64,000 nucleotides of DNA from Boesenbergia rotunda (lineage: Eukaryota > Streptophyta > Magnoliopsida > Zingiberales > Zingiberaceae): contig JAGFNQ010000723.1 in the NCBI GenBank assembly GCA_024364735.1, forward strand, positions 610,792 to 674,791, read 5' to 3'. The position numbers were made by a program, and so were the translations under genes. The stretch's first letter is position 1. Every line of letters starts with the position of its first letter. The notes beneath the pieces are model-generated. The model had not been told where the DNA came from. It did not search any database and saw only the letters and a list, made by a program, of their open reading frames with translations. Positions 1 through 12,300 of this stretch are shown here, piece by piece.

Positions 1-1
1 T

Positions 2-193
2 CGATATGATGATATTGTGCGGCTAAAACGTAGCGATAAGCAGCCTCATAATATGAGGAGTTCAGGGCCATTAGAGTACAGCTCAAACCGAAAAGTAAAA
101 TTCGCAGAGGGTTCAAGTTCTGGAGGAGGCCAGGGGCCAAGCCCCTTGCAGAGATTCGCCGTGTCAAGATCGGGACCACTTTTGTACAAGTAG
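2..193 (+). CDS. 3' terminal exon of an unidentified gene (partial, cut by the window edge)
   Basis: An open frame runs from base 2 to a TAG at 191-193 and encodes 63 residues rich in Ser, Gly, Arg and Lys, ending in SRSGPLLYK. Codon choice is gene-like, and a T-rich AT-rich stretch that could be a 3' UTR follows. The window starts inside the gene, so the domain part is missing and I cannot name the family. The tail looks disordered, as is common at the C-terminus of plant kinases or scaffold proteins; that is only a guess. The frame could also start inside an intron, because no acceptor is visible at the edge. Confidence 0.5.
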   Translation, partial: RYDDIVRLKRSDKQPHNMRSSGPLEYSSNRKVKFAEGSSSGGGQGPSPLQRFAVSRSGPLLYK

Positions 194-660
194 GAGTATC
201 CAGTGATCGTACTTTTCTGTTGTAGCAGGTACGTATGTGTATGTATTGCTGCTTGGAGATTGTATTTTTTTTTTCCCTTTTACGATCGACTTTAAAGCGT
301 ATTTGGTAGCAGTTAATTTGTTCGATTATGATTAACCATATCATCAGAAACAGGATGAGACTTGAGTATGATAATGTATTAATTCCTTATTATTTTGGGA
401 TAGAACTTTTCTGTAGATTCCCTCCCAAAGTGCACTCTTGGTATGTATATAAAAATGGAAGGCAAACACTCTTTTATGGATTTGCTTCAGCAAGTTCGGC
501 GAGAAAGAACCCGGCGACTACGGCAGCTATGGACGTCGACCGCTGCTTCATCATCCGCTTCACAAAAAGAGGAGAGAGTATTCGGTCATTATTTTTACAA
601 ATTATGGGGCAAAGTGTAAAAAACATAGGTAAAGTAAGAGGAGGGAAATGAAAATATAGC
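194..660. other. Intergenic / 3' UTR, no gene recognised
   Basis: This is T-rich DNA following the stop at 193. A 107-codon open frame at 328-651 has no recognisable motif and I do not regard it as a gene. Confidence 0.4.
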
Positions 661-663
661 CTT

Positions 664-1170
664 CGATATAGGTTTCTGGCGAGCAGCCTTCTCGCCGGGG
701 AGGCAGCGGTCGAGGTTGCCGTTGGGACGAACTCGTGGACGAGCTAGAACTCACAGCTCTTGTGGCACCACTAGACGATCTGCACCAGGTTCCGGTGGCG
801 CAACCGGCTTATGATCTTGACCTCTCCTTCTTCAATACCCCTGTGGCGGCGGAGAGTTGCTGCGGGTTGCCTTTGTAGGTCAAGAAGACGCTCAAGTTCT
901 GGGTGGTTGAATTGTAGCTTACCCACGCGTTCGCCGTCCGTCCAACTCCATCCTTATGCCGCGGTATCACGTCGTCCCGACGTGGTGGTATCGAATTCGT
1001 GGCGATGATGGCCGTGGCGTTTGAATCATCGGCGAAGAGGCCGAGGTTGCCGCCGGAGGAGTTATCGCGGATGATGGAAGGGTAGGACGCTCGAGAGGAA
1101 GAAGGCGAGCCCGTCGCCGTAGTCAGGCTGGCGGAAGGAGCCGGTGGCGAAGGAGAAGTGAATGATGGAA
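664..1170 (-). pseudogene. Chimeric L-type lectin receptor kinase fragment (legume lectin segment joined to kinase segment)
   Basis: Read on the minus strand, 1166 down to about 1080 gives FATGSFRQPDYGDGLAFFL, the typical N-terminal part of a legume-type lectin domain. After a frame change come SSGGNLGLF and then AWVSYNSTTQNLSVFLTY, which is the lectin strand preceding the conserved SAATG. SAATG follows at once, with intervening lectin residues missing. The sequence then jumps, in another frame near 830-770, to EVKIISRLRHRNLVQ and WCHKS, which are kinase subdomains III-V of the same family, ending with LDRCLPGEKAAR. Stops interrupt the kinase part. The transmembrane region and most of the kinase are absent. 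It is GC-rich and lies head-to-head with, and very close to, the downstream small gene. It is a decayed or captured fragment, not a functional receptor. Confidence 0.75.
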
Positions 1171-1357
1171 TTGAGCCCGTGAGAAAAGCGTGAGTTGGGA
1201 AAGGCAGTGGGTTGGGCCAAGTTTTGGGCCGTTGTCCAGCTTCACATATCTGATATATATACACAAGAACCATCCTCAACGACAATCGAAGCCGACCAAG
1301 TGGGGCAGCGAGGGAAGTAGATCGTTGGAGCGAGGAAGGACGAGAGAGGGGAAAGAG

Positions 1358-3872
1358 ATGCCGAGCACAGCGACGATGGTGGGAGCCCTTCTGGGCTTGG
1401 GCATCCAGATGTACTCCAACGCCCTCCGCAAGCTGCCCTACATGCGCCGTGCGTAACCCTAACCCTCGACCGCCTGCAAGATTTGATCGCTTCCGCCTAC
1501 TCGATTGTTTTTGTTTCCTCGATGCAGATCCGTGGGAGCACGCGCTGGGTATGGGCCTCGGCGTCGTCTTCACCACCCAGCTCGTGAAGTGGGAAGTGAA
1601 GCTGAAGGAGGACCTCGACAAGATCGTCGAGAAGGCCAAGACCGCCAACGAAAGAAGATACTTTGGTCCGTTCCTTTTCTCTTCCTTCTTGCTCAATTGC
1701 TTGCTTATTCGCTGATTTCTGCACCTTAAGACCTAATTTTTCATGCATCTGAGAATTATAGTTAGTTTCACTTATGTTAGAGACTGAACACGCCGATTAT
1801 AGTTAGTATTGTTGAATGCTATGTGAAGATTGTTGGCGATAGTGATATTAGCTATTAGTGTAAGATCATTGACAGATTCCAGCTATTGGAATCCAACGAT
1901 GTGAAGGTCCTATGCTAATTGGTCTTTCACTCTCATTTGCAAAAGAGTTGAAGGAGTCATTGTTGCTCAGTTTTTGGATCCTTGAGTCAAGTGTCTAAGG
2001 AAATAGAGCTTGTAGAAATGAAGATAGAAAAAAAAAACAGGTCAAAAATTAAAAGGGTGTCTTTTTTATTAGAATCATCAAAAGGTGCCTCTTTTTCATT
2101 TATCATCAAAATAGTGGCTCATGTTGCCTCAGCTCATTTTTGTTCTTGAAAATAGTCTTGTTCGGTGTTGTTGTAGTAGCTATGATTCATAGTTTTCACA
2201 ATATTTGCACTTTAACTTTGGTCAATCCTAGTAACATTATGTTGTAGTGGTTATAGTTTATAATTGTTGCAATATGGATACTTAGTCAATATGGGTAAAT
2301 ATTATATTATAGTAAATATGAATCGTAGTTGCTATAACATAGACACTTGACCTTCGGTCAATATTATATTGTAGCAGCTACATAATCATAGTTGTTACAA
2401 TTGTGTAGCAACTATGATTCCTTAGCTACTACGGTAACACTAAAAACAAGACTATTTTTATGAATAAAAATGAGCTAAGATGGATGGAATAGGGCATTAT
2501 TTTAATAATAATTGAAAAAAGATGTCCTTTTGAGTTTTTCCTCAAGAAAAAAAAATGAGGTAGTGTTAGTGGATGTTAATATAGCATATAATAGAAGATT
2601 ACTAGTGTTCACTTGTTGAAAGTGAAATTGTGGGAAAATATGAATAGAGAAACAATAAAATATGTAAACAGGTGTTTGAATAATGACTTGGCTTGAACTG
2701 TTATACCGCGTATAAATCTCCTGTTCAATGAACTGAATTCATAGCCCAGGCAGTGTATCCATCATTTCATTTTTACAATCTGAAACTCCCTCTTCTTTCT
2801 CAATCTGAATTGCCTTGGCTAATCATGGCAAAATTGGATGAAGTGCTTCCAAGAATGTAATATGCTTTAAAGTTCAGGTCTAGCATCAACATCTAGTCTT
2901 GCACTGTTATAGGCTGGTGTATTAAAAGGATATGTTTTGCTTACACGTGTAGTATGCATTGATTCTATACATGTGATATGTGAGTTATTTGTCTGAATAA
3001 TGATTAAATTAATACAAATTGAAATATAAAACCATGGTGAGTTCCTAGATAGAAGAATCAAATAACTATTGGCATTTGCATAGAGAAGGGTTTAAGTTGA
3101 TTGGGATAGAAGATTTCCAAGCATAGTCCCATCTATAATGTTCTAAAACGAATTTGTTGATAAAATTTACTTGTAAACTTGATAAGCCTGCATCAAGTGA
3201 TCTAAAATACTTGTGTTGAAGCCAAATGTTGGTAGACTCGTCTTGGTTATATATATTATTAGCACACCTAGTACATAAGTACTAATGTTCTTATCAAGGT
3301 CAATATTCTACCTTATAGTCTATAATAGGATCTCCTATTTCAGGTGTAGAAGTTGAAACACATGGCAGGCAATGTCACTTTAACGACTTGAGATGTTGTA
3401 CTGCTTCAGACTCACCTATACAAAGATTCAGAAATATATAGTGCTAAAATGACCATTAAAGCCCCCATAAGTGTGATGCAGTAGTAAAGCACTCGAAGCA
3501 ACAAGTAGATCAGAGTTCGAAGCCTAAATAGGATGAATATCTTAAAGATTGGCTTCTTGAGTGCGCATAAATTGTTTCTAGATATATTCGATAAATCCAA
3601 GGGTAAAATTAGACACATGAATTGTTAAAAAAAATCATGAAATTGTTTGCAATATTCTGATTTGACTGAACGTAAAGATCATGTAACGTCCTGTGGATAG
3701 TATTTTACCAAACCATGGCTTAGACGTTGAGCTTTGTAGAGTCAATCCTCATGTTTGATTTGTACAGTATTTATCTTGTGTAATGATAAAAGCTATGCAA
3801 AACATCCGTTGTGAATCTTATTCCTTCATTAAACTGGTTGCTTTTTCTGTTGCAGATGATGACGACGACTAG
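1358..3872 (+). CDS. 81-residue protein, probable mitochondrial complex I accessory subunit (At4g20150-like)
   Basis: There are three coding exons: 1358-1448, 1528-1665 and 3856-3872, total 246 nt, with GT-AG introns and split codons that join cleanly (c+at gives His, g+at gives Asp). The protein starts MPSTATMVGALLGLG, has a hydrophobic segment (about 6-18), then KLPYMRHPWEHALGMGLG, a second hydrophobic stretch (about 35-46), a charged helix KEDLDKIVEKAKTANERR and a run of five Asp. I recognise the small plant family with MRHPWEH and ANERRY; from memory it includes Arabidopsis At4g20150, reported in purified complex I and placed at the NDUFC2 position. That assignment is remembered, not searched. 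Intron 2 is about 2.2 kb and holds a MITE. The last exon supplies only 17 coding bases. Confidence 0.82.
2035..2548. mobile_element. MITE / foldback element in intron 2 of the small complex I-like gene
   Basis: About 2048-2170 reappears as a diverged reverse complement at 2430-2545: the left side reads AGCTCATTTTTGTTCTTGAA and the right side, reversed, AGCTCATTTTTATTCATAAA, both followed by AATAGTCTTG. The terminal inverted repeats are therefore about 110-130 bp. The interior carries further copies of TATGATTCATAG and GTTGCAAT in both orientations. There is no coding capacity. Target-site duplication not resolved. Confidence 0.6.
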
Positions 3873-4257
3873 TCCATTGAGTGTTATTACTATGGGGCTT
3901 TCTTCCTTGAATTTTTTGGTGTTACTGCAACTGCAACTGTGTTTGCTCAAGGCAATGTTGTTTTTAATAAATTCAGTTTTAGCCTCAAAAAGATTCCTTT
4001 TGCAGGCATTCTGAACGGATTGTTAGTAAATGCTGGTAGTTCAATGTTTCCTATAAATTTTTTCTTGCTCAATAGTAGACGATTGCTGTTTTGTTTTATT
4101 TATTATTATTTACTTTTACCAAATACCATAAAAAAACCAACTAGACTATACTTGATTTGCTTATTAACTAATTAGTGGACAAAATGTTCATATCTCACTC
4201 CCTTCTTTCCATAGCTTATCTGAATTTCATAAGATCCGTGTGACCTGCTGCTATCGT
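3873..4257. other. 3' UTR and AT-rich spacer
   Basis: This follows the TAG at 3870-3872. It is T-rich with AATAAA-like strings, for example near 3966, so polyadenylation there is plausible. No gene is seen. Confidence 0.4.
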
Positions 4258-4580
4258 CCACTGCAAGGTAACATGGAGAACATCAAGCATGGAAGGACTC
4301 TCCAGCATCTCTTCTGCCGTCTTCGTCAATGCCGCTCTCCTTCGCATGGCCTAGGTGAGTTGCCTAACTCGCGACCGGCTGTGATTTGGGCAGCTCGTCA
4401 CGAGCTGCTCTTGTGCACGGCAAGGTAACGTGGAGAACATCAAGCATGGAACCATGGAACTATGGAAGGACTGCAGCATTTCTTCTGCCGTCTTGGTGTC
4501 AATCTCGACCTGCCTGGAGCAATGTGATTTTGTTCCATGCTGCTCTCCTTTGCATGGCCTAGGTGAGTTGGCTAACTCGT
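4258..4580 (+). repeat. Direct duplication of a ~110-150 bp segment
   Basis: GCAAGGTAACATGGAGAACA at 4263 recurs as GCAAGGTAACGTGGAGAACA at about 4420. Each is followed by ATCAAGCATGGAA, a Cys/Leu-rich stretch and CATGGCCTAGGTGAGTTG (near 4346 and 4553). The second copy has about 35 bp of extra sequence inside. No intact reading frame spans the unit. Confidence 0.65.
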
Positions 4581-4584
4581 GGAG

Positions 4585-4885
4585 TCGACTCCCTGTTGTA
4601 TGTTGTCAGCCAGGTTCGGGATTCTTAGGTCAGACTGATTGTAGAGCTCCGGAGTCCCTGGTTCTGCATTTTGAGTCCAGTGAGCCACCATGGTAATGGA
4701 GGTCAACTCCTGCAGCTCCTCTCCAAATGAGTTTGGAGTTGGATTGTAGGAGCCAAGTCCGAGTAGCCGGAGGCCTGAGGACGACATTAGAGAGGCGGTT
4801 GGAGGAGAGGTTGAGGGTGGTGAGTCCACAGCCGGGGAGAGCAAGCTGGCCAGGGGATAGTAGAATTGGCATCAATGGACAGCAA
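4585..4885 (-). pseudogene. Leucine-rich-repeat protein fragment
   Basis: On the minus strand around 4860-4790 the translation LPGCGLTTLNLSSNRLSNVV matches the plant extracellular LRR consensus LxxLxLSxNxLS. Downstream, frames shift between two readings and no repeat series follows. It looks like a single LRR plus flanking sequence from a receptor-like protein or kinase, decayed. The parent gene cannot be named. Confidence 0.45.
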
Positions 4886-4899
4886 TCTAAGTTACCCGC

Positions 4900-6357
4900 A
4901 ATTCGATTTTACAGTGTTGTTGTTCTTTGAATGTAGCATGTGAGCGAGAAGAGTAAAATGAAAACCGTTTATGAAATTTGAAAGTCAGAGGCGTTTTTGA
5001 GAATTTTACAATTTTAAAATGTATCGTTTACTCAATTGCTGAATTTAAAATTTTATTTAATTGAATTATCACTTGTTTATTAATGTGTACCTATTAATTG
5101 TTAGTTCATAAAATAAATATTTTAATAAAAAAATATCTTACTGAATGTGTAAAGTTCCTATGTAATTTATCTCCTAATGGACGAGAACATTCCAGAGTTG
5201 TTAAGATAAGGATTTCAATTGATAATACATCATCAATCAATTATTAATAAAACTAATAATTAATTTAATAATCAATTGAATTTATCGATATCATATCAAT
5301 TCCAATTGTTTGATTTTAATAGTAAATTTTCATCGATTCCATTTGTTAAAAAAAAATATTAGTATTCAATTTTAACCGAATACTTAATCTACCATATTAA
5401 TCTCACAACGAGCCAGATTCTAGAATCAACTTTGATTTTTTTTTAAAAAAAAATAAAACCTTGTCGATCATTATATACAACCAACCAGCAAATTACAAGA
5501 TATTCTATCACGAAGGAGGCTTCTTAATGGACCATTTCAAATGCAAATAAACGAGGTCAATATATAATGATTCATCTCAAAATGATGCAACAGCCATTCC
5601 AAATGCAGGAATGAACAAGGTAAATATTAAAAACAAGGGTGTGATCGAATAAAATAAATTTTCAAATTGTTTAGCTCCAACTCGTGGTATAACCCTTCAT
5701 GGTACACTGAAGAAACTGAAGAACAAATCAGCTCGAATCTAGAACTAAAATATGAAAAGACCAAAAGTTTTGAGATAAACGGATAGAAATTCTAAACTAG
5801 TCACTGAATCAAAATTGAATAACCACCGAACAATTTCTGTCTTATATATCACGCCTGACAAACATTTACAAAGAACACTGCAGAACATGTGCCAGAACAA
5901 AAGAACATAAACATAAGCGAAACCTTAATTTATATCATGTTAGGATCGGGAGTTTACCGGTCATAATGAGCTGGGATATCGAGCTATAAGTTGACCTCCA
6001 CTGATCCTTAGAATTTCAATCAGCATTTCAATACTGCCTCAGTTCTGGCCTAAAAAAACTGACTTGAACGAATCAGCAACTGGAATAGCATAGAATGGAG
6101 GTAACATGGATGTTGCTTCTTACATTGCATCATCGCCTGATGGAGGACCAAAGGGGAATGAATATAAAAGAATGTGGGGGGCAACTTGGTTTATTTTCAA
6201 TCCATTCAGGTACTTCCACAGAATTTATGGAAGTGTAGCTGTAATTTTCGACGTAAAAGAATGATTGTTACTAGCAGCAGATGTACAGGTTGCAGATCTC
6301 CATGTATATATAACTTCAAAATGATTGGGAAAAAAGTCATATATTCTGTGTTGCCAA
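4900..6357. other. AT-rich spacer and probable 3' UTR of the BLISTER homologue
   Basis: No coding region is recognised. The stretch is AT-rich from 4990 to 5460 and then mixed. The part next to 6358 should hold the minus-strand 3' UTR of the BLISTER gene; its end is not defined by sequence alone. Confidence 0.4.
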
Positions 6358-9300
6358 TCACAGAAGCTTGCTGGTTCGACGCTTTGCTGTGCCTCCAGGG
6401 AAGAGTTTCATTATCCAACCCAACACCCTCTCGACCACCTAGAAGAAAAAAAAAAAAAAAAGGATGCAATAAATCAAGATTCTATATGATATCGATTATC
6501 AACTAACTGTGAGAACCGACTGAGATCAAAGTACGGGAGCAAGCAAAGTTTACTGGGTACAAAGAGTGGATCTATAAATCTTAAAGTAAATGCTAGGATT
6601 ACTCAACTCCATAGCAAAATTGAACGACACTTACTGCTACAATCTGAATTTAAAGTTTCCTCCAATAATCAGTTGAAATTACTACGGCAAGGATTTGTCT
6701 AGGTTTATCGGGTGAAATGGGATAAAAACATCTTAAACCAATTGCTACACATTGAAACTACAATTAATGCTTTTCAAGGTAAAATTACTTCTAATAATTA
6801 GGAAATACAACTACCAGGAGCTGTCTAGGTCCAAAGTGCCCACATGGATTTCCAATTTCGAGTTCAAGCCACTTGGCTTGGACAGAAACTGGAAAATTAG
6901 GTGTAGTTCATCAATGCATAATACAGTTTCAAGGAGCATTCAATGTCCAATCTCCTCAATCCACCAGCAAAAATTTGGTGCTTTTACTACGTGAGTCCAG
7001 TCATACTGTTAAAAGCGTTCAACACCAACCGCCAATAGTGAATCATAAACTGGCTATAAGTGCTCATAAAACATTTCAAGCAGAGAGATGATCTTGGTGA
7101 CCATGAAAATAACTAACGAAGAAATACCAAGTACTTTAACAAGGAAAATGTGGAATAGAATGATTGCAAAATTATCAAGAAAATAAATGCGGAAAAAAAA
7201 AACAGCATCATCAGATAACGGCATACCTCATCACCCTCATCAGCATATTCGGCCGTATCATGTGTACCATGGTTATCCATTGGCTTTACCAAGTGACTCT
7301 CGTTGACCATTCTTTGAGCAGTCAAGAGTTCTAACCTCTGGGTTTGAGCCTCAAATTTCTGGGACAATTCTTTGTACAATTCCTTCAATGGTATGCAAAC
7401 ACGTTAAATAGAAAATCATATTAGTTGATGGTAATAAAGGCACTAGAACATCGGTTGCATACTAATAAACCAGGCTAATATGTAAACTAAATTGGATGTT
7501 GACAGATATCACAAAGCCAATGGTTTCAGAATGACCAATGAATAATTTCTCCAAGTGGAGCATTGGTCACAAACAAATTTTTGCCAAGTAACACCTAAAA
7601 GGCAGAAAAGAAAATCTAGTTACAAAGAAAAAAGATGCTACAATCTCTAAATTGTGAAACTTAGACAAATCAGGCACAGCCAAACTCTATTGAAAACATA
7701 ATCACCTAGCCGAAAACAAATGAGGGATAAACCAATATCATCTGGTGAAGGTGCTTCACTTGTAAACCATCAAAACTTGTATCCATAGAGGTTCATTACC
7801 TTCATCTTGGAACAGTTAGATGATTCAATTCTCAGAGTCTGTACCAGCTCTTCTTTCTCCACAGCTAACTGCAATCGTCCAATGTGTCTTAGTAATATAA
7901 AACAAGAGATTTTAAAAACTACAGATACAAGGATCTTAACCATGTACAGTTATTTCTATTAGCAAAAATATAAACTTGAGTAACGAAAATGCAGTCCAAC
8001 CTCAGATATTAATGCCCTGATGTTCTCAATCATTCGAAGCTGATCTTGTGGAAGATCAGCAGATGCATCTGGAAGGACAATTGCTCTATCATCACGAAGA
8101 GAAGATGATAAAGAAGTTTCACCAAATAGAGGTTCAGATGGTGTGACATCCCGAGTCATATATATGTCATTCTGCAGCGATGTTCCTTGGATACTAGTCT
8201 CAACATCTGGAAGACAAAATTTGAAACAAATAACATCTCAAAGAAACATTATCAAATAACTAGAAGCCACATGATTGACCATCAAAATTCAAAATAAAGT
8301 TAACATTCTTTTGAGGCTGCCTAAGACCAAAGGGAAATTTTCAATGTTAATTTGTCCACTATGAAAAAAAAATCAGCTTCTAGCATCTGTATATTCTAAA
8401 GTGCACACTGGAAAACGATTTATTAACTCCTAACAAAAATTGTGTTAATTAAGAATATATGAGGCAAAAAAAAGTTCACCTTGAGAAGATAGATCAACTT
8501 GCAAGAAGAAAGCTAGAATTTGCAACACACAAAACTTCCATATTAGTCTATTTAGTTCTTCTCTATGCTAACTACAGTGGAAGAACAATAACCAATCTAA
8601 ACCAAGCATATTTCCTAACTCATTAGATTATAGGTACAGATAAAAAAACTTTCAGTTGAACACAATCAAATGATGTATTAAGCTTAATGATAGTTTCGAC
8701 CATGAGCTGTATAGCTGTGCTGCCATTTCATTGTGTTGCTAGTGGAAGCAATCCGAGTTGCACTTTCTATGGATGTTACTGCTCCACCCTTCCTTTTCTA
8801 AGTCTTTGCCACTGAATTCCCACCCTTTAGACACCGGCCTAACACTTATTTTCCTAATTTAAACCAAGACACCAAATGGAAAACCTCCATACCAATATCA
8901 TTACCCATAAGGCTCATGTTGAAACATTAGCAGCATACCAGGTAGAACAGATCAAAACCATAAAAAAAACAAATATTTATATGTCGAACAGCCTCTTGAT
9001 ATTAGCCTCTTTTTCTGCCCTTGATCTATTTCTAGTCCTTGTGTTATTTCTTAAATACTCAAACCATTCTAAATGTAGGAATAAGCCATTAACAAATGAA
9101 TAATAGAAAAAGAACCACAAATGTGGTATATATTTGAGCGGATTTTTAAACCAAGAGTATTTATTTCCGCAACAAAATTAAGGTTGTAGAAACAACCAAG
9201 AAACTTATAAATTGTGGTGATATAGAAAAGAAGTGTTATTACCTAGATCCTCTGTGGAGGTAGCTGCATCTTGTCTACAAGAGGAACTTCCCAGTAATTC

Positions 9301-12300
9301 CTTGGCTTTTCCATCATCAGATGCTTTTCTCAGCCTCAATTGTAACACTTTCTTCTCTGTTCACTCACATGTACAAATGGAATCAAATTACTTTAGTAAC
9401 ATAGGGATGAGCCTGTGAAAAAATTGTCATGGCAACATGCAATGTGAACAGAAGTTCACAGAGACAACTATTAGAGTGATAACTACAAATGAAAAGAGAA
9501 TAAAAACATATAAACAAGATAATATCTAGAAGTGGTAATATAGTCAAACATTCTATCAACATTCAACTCAAAGCCCAAGGTTTTTTACCTTCAAAAATCC
9601 TGAACACGAGGTTCATGCTTTCATATAATGTATAGGCCATTAAGATTTGTAACTTTGAAGCGGAAGGAAAAATACATTCAATAAGATCAAGTTCAATTAG
9701 ATGAGTCAACTGGTTTGTGTTACCCTAAGGCCTAAGCTCATCACGACCTGTCAATTTGGATTTAAATTGATCCTGTCTTGCCTGGCCTAGCCATAAATGG
9801 GCTAGTGCTGGGAGTCAAGGTTTAAAATTTCGACCCGTGCCGAAGTTTCGGTCCCCAACCGGAACGATACGGTTTCGGTATCGTATCGTACCGTGCCGAT
9901 AAGGTTTCGTATTTTTTTATTTGTATATAGTAATTATTAGATAAATATATTTAATGCGTATAATTTAAAAATAAGTTGTGTATTAATTTATATAAATTTT
10001 TAATTATTGAGCAACTTAATATTGTTAGAAAAAAATAACTAAATATAATTTTCTTTAAAGAAAATTGATCTATCAATAACTTAAATTAAAATTGATACAT
10101 TATAATATATTACCTTACTAATGCCTTAATATTCAAGCGCATATCAAGTAGAGATATTTTATAATAAATGTAATGTTTCATATTATTTTGGGAAAAAATT
10201 CATAACAGTAAAAAAAGTTTAATGTCTTAAAAATTAATATTAATGGATTTAAATTTCAAATTGATATTAAGATAAAAAAATATTATCTATAATTTCTAAT
10301 AAGTATATAAATTAATACAAAACACTACTTAATATATAATAATTATATACATATTTATTTATTTAAATATTAATTTAAATAATACATATTTAAAATGATA
10401 AAAAATATTAGAATATTAATTAAATAAGAAAATATTAAAAATAAAAATAATAAAAAAATATCAGAATATAAAATTGAATTATTAGAAATTTTTTAATTTT
10501 TTTTGAATTTTTAAATAATATTTAAAATAGAAAAAATTCAGAAAATTAATTAATAAAACTTATTTATTTTTTTAATTTTAAATATATTGTTATATATTTT
10601 ATTAGGATAATATTTAAGTAGGGAAATGTTAGATTTAAATAAATCATTTTATTAGTTTTTATTAGTTTTCTTATTTAAGTTGAATTTAAATGGGAAATTT
10701 TGGATTTAATAAACCAAATTTTGCGCGAGCCCTAACACCCACGATGCAAGCAGAGGCGGAGGAGTTGTGACTCACGACGGCGGTGCTTCCGGCTAATCCA
10801 GAGGCCTCCGGCGACGACAGAGGCCTCCGGCGGCGCCAGGGGAGTCCCGCGACACCTCCGGCGTCGCCTGCGTCGTTTTTCAACTTACCTTGTCGTCGCC
10901 GTCGCCGACGTCGCCTTCGTTGCCGAGGAGAACTTCGCCATACACGCCATGACGCAGCAACACACGAAATCAGTGGCGTGCCGATTTTGGTTTCCAAGCG
11001 GAACGGATGTTTCGCCGGTGCCGGGCGGCACCGGCACGAGACTCTAAACCTTGCTAGGAGTTGTAAATCAGGCCCAGAGGCTGGAAATGACACAAGCCCT
11101 AAGGGCACAGTTTGGAATGATAATTTGGCATTTTAAAACAACCAAAATAGCCACACACACACACAGTTTGAAACTCAGTCTGCTACTCAGGAGATCTTGT
11201 TCAGTCAATTGTGGCTAAACCTTTAATTTACAAATTAAAAAGGCAATTTCTCAAAATCAATTACTGTAAATCTTTTCCCCATACAAGAAAGCACAGTGAA
11301 CTTATAAATTTGCATTGAGCAATTGAGAAACAAACGTAAGTAGATAACATGCGAACCTTCTTGTAAGGCATCAACAGTAGACTGAAAATCTTGACGCTCT
11401 TTCTCAAGAATGGAAACTTTACACCTGAAACAATAATGGAAAACGAAGTGATCACACTTCATCAATGAATGTTTGAAGGCTATATTTATATATTCAAATA
11501 CATCCACTATAAAAGGAAACACATTCTTGAATCTGCATTCAAGAGAAATCCACAGATTAATAAGGAATGTTCAGGAATCTGTGGCCCCATATTTGTTGCC
11601 AAAAGTAGAATATTAGTCTCTACAACCACAGGAGGGGAATCTTAATTATTTGGAATTGGCTATATAGATTTTAACTTGAAATGAACCTCTAAGATTATCA
11701 GTGAGCAACACCAGATCAAAACAGAAAAGGCAAAATATGATTGGAGCAATCAAATCTCAGCCAAAACAAGTATGCCAACATGACAGTTCATTTTCATAAA
11801 GGCATAGCTTGTTAATTTTCTTATATAATATATGAAAAGCATCAAATGAAAAGGCATTAATGCCGCAAAGCCATTGTGATGATAAAAGACATGCTACATG
11901 CATTCTACAGGAAGAAAAAGAAGAGAACACCCAAGAAGAATGACGAGGAAAGAAAACTGAGCTTTTGGAACATCACATATTCCAACTTCAAGGCAAAGAA
12001 TATACATGAAATGCCCCATAAGAAATAAAAAAACAACTTGAACTTCTAACTGAAATTTGTCAGAAATGAGAAAACTTATTACAACTTAATTGAATATATT
12101 ATTTATTTGACAGAATAGAAAAGTCACTCAGTCAGACATGATATAATTGGTGCATCTGAACTCTTATTTTTGAGATGTTCCAACACAAATCTCCACAAAA
12201 TAATGGACGCAATATCCATCTCGTTCCTTTTGAATAGATATCAAGAGAATTAAAAATAAATCAGAGACCAGTAATCAGCAAAGTGAAACAAATGTCAATC

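Noticed and set aside
809..1696. 295-codon minus-strand open frame as one gene
   Set aside because: It runs through the lectin fragment, the promoter and the antisense of exons 1-2 of the small gene. Only the lectin-like part is meaningful, and that part is frame-shifted.
10686..11136. Overlapping 140- and 117-codon frames as genes
   Set aside because: They lie within the MULE-like element on opposite strands, with compositional bias only and no known domain.
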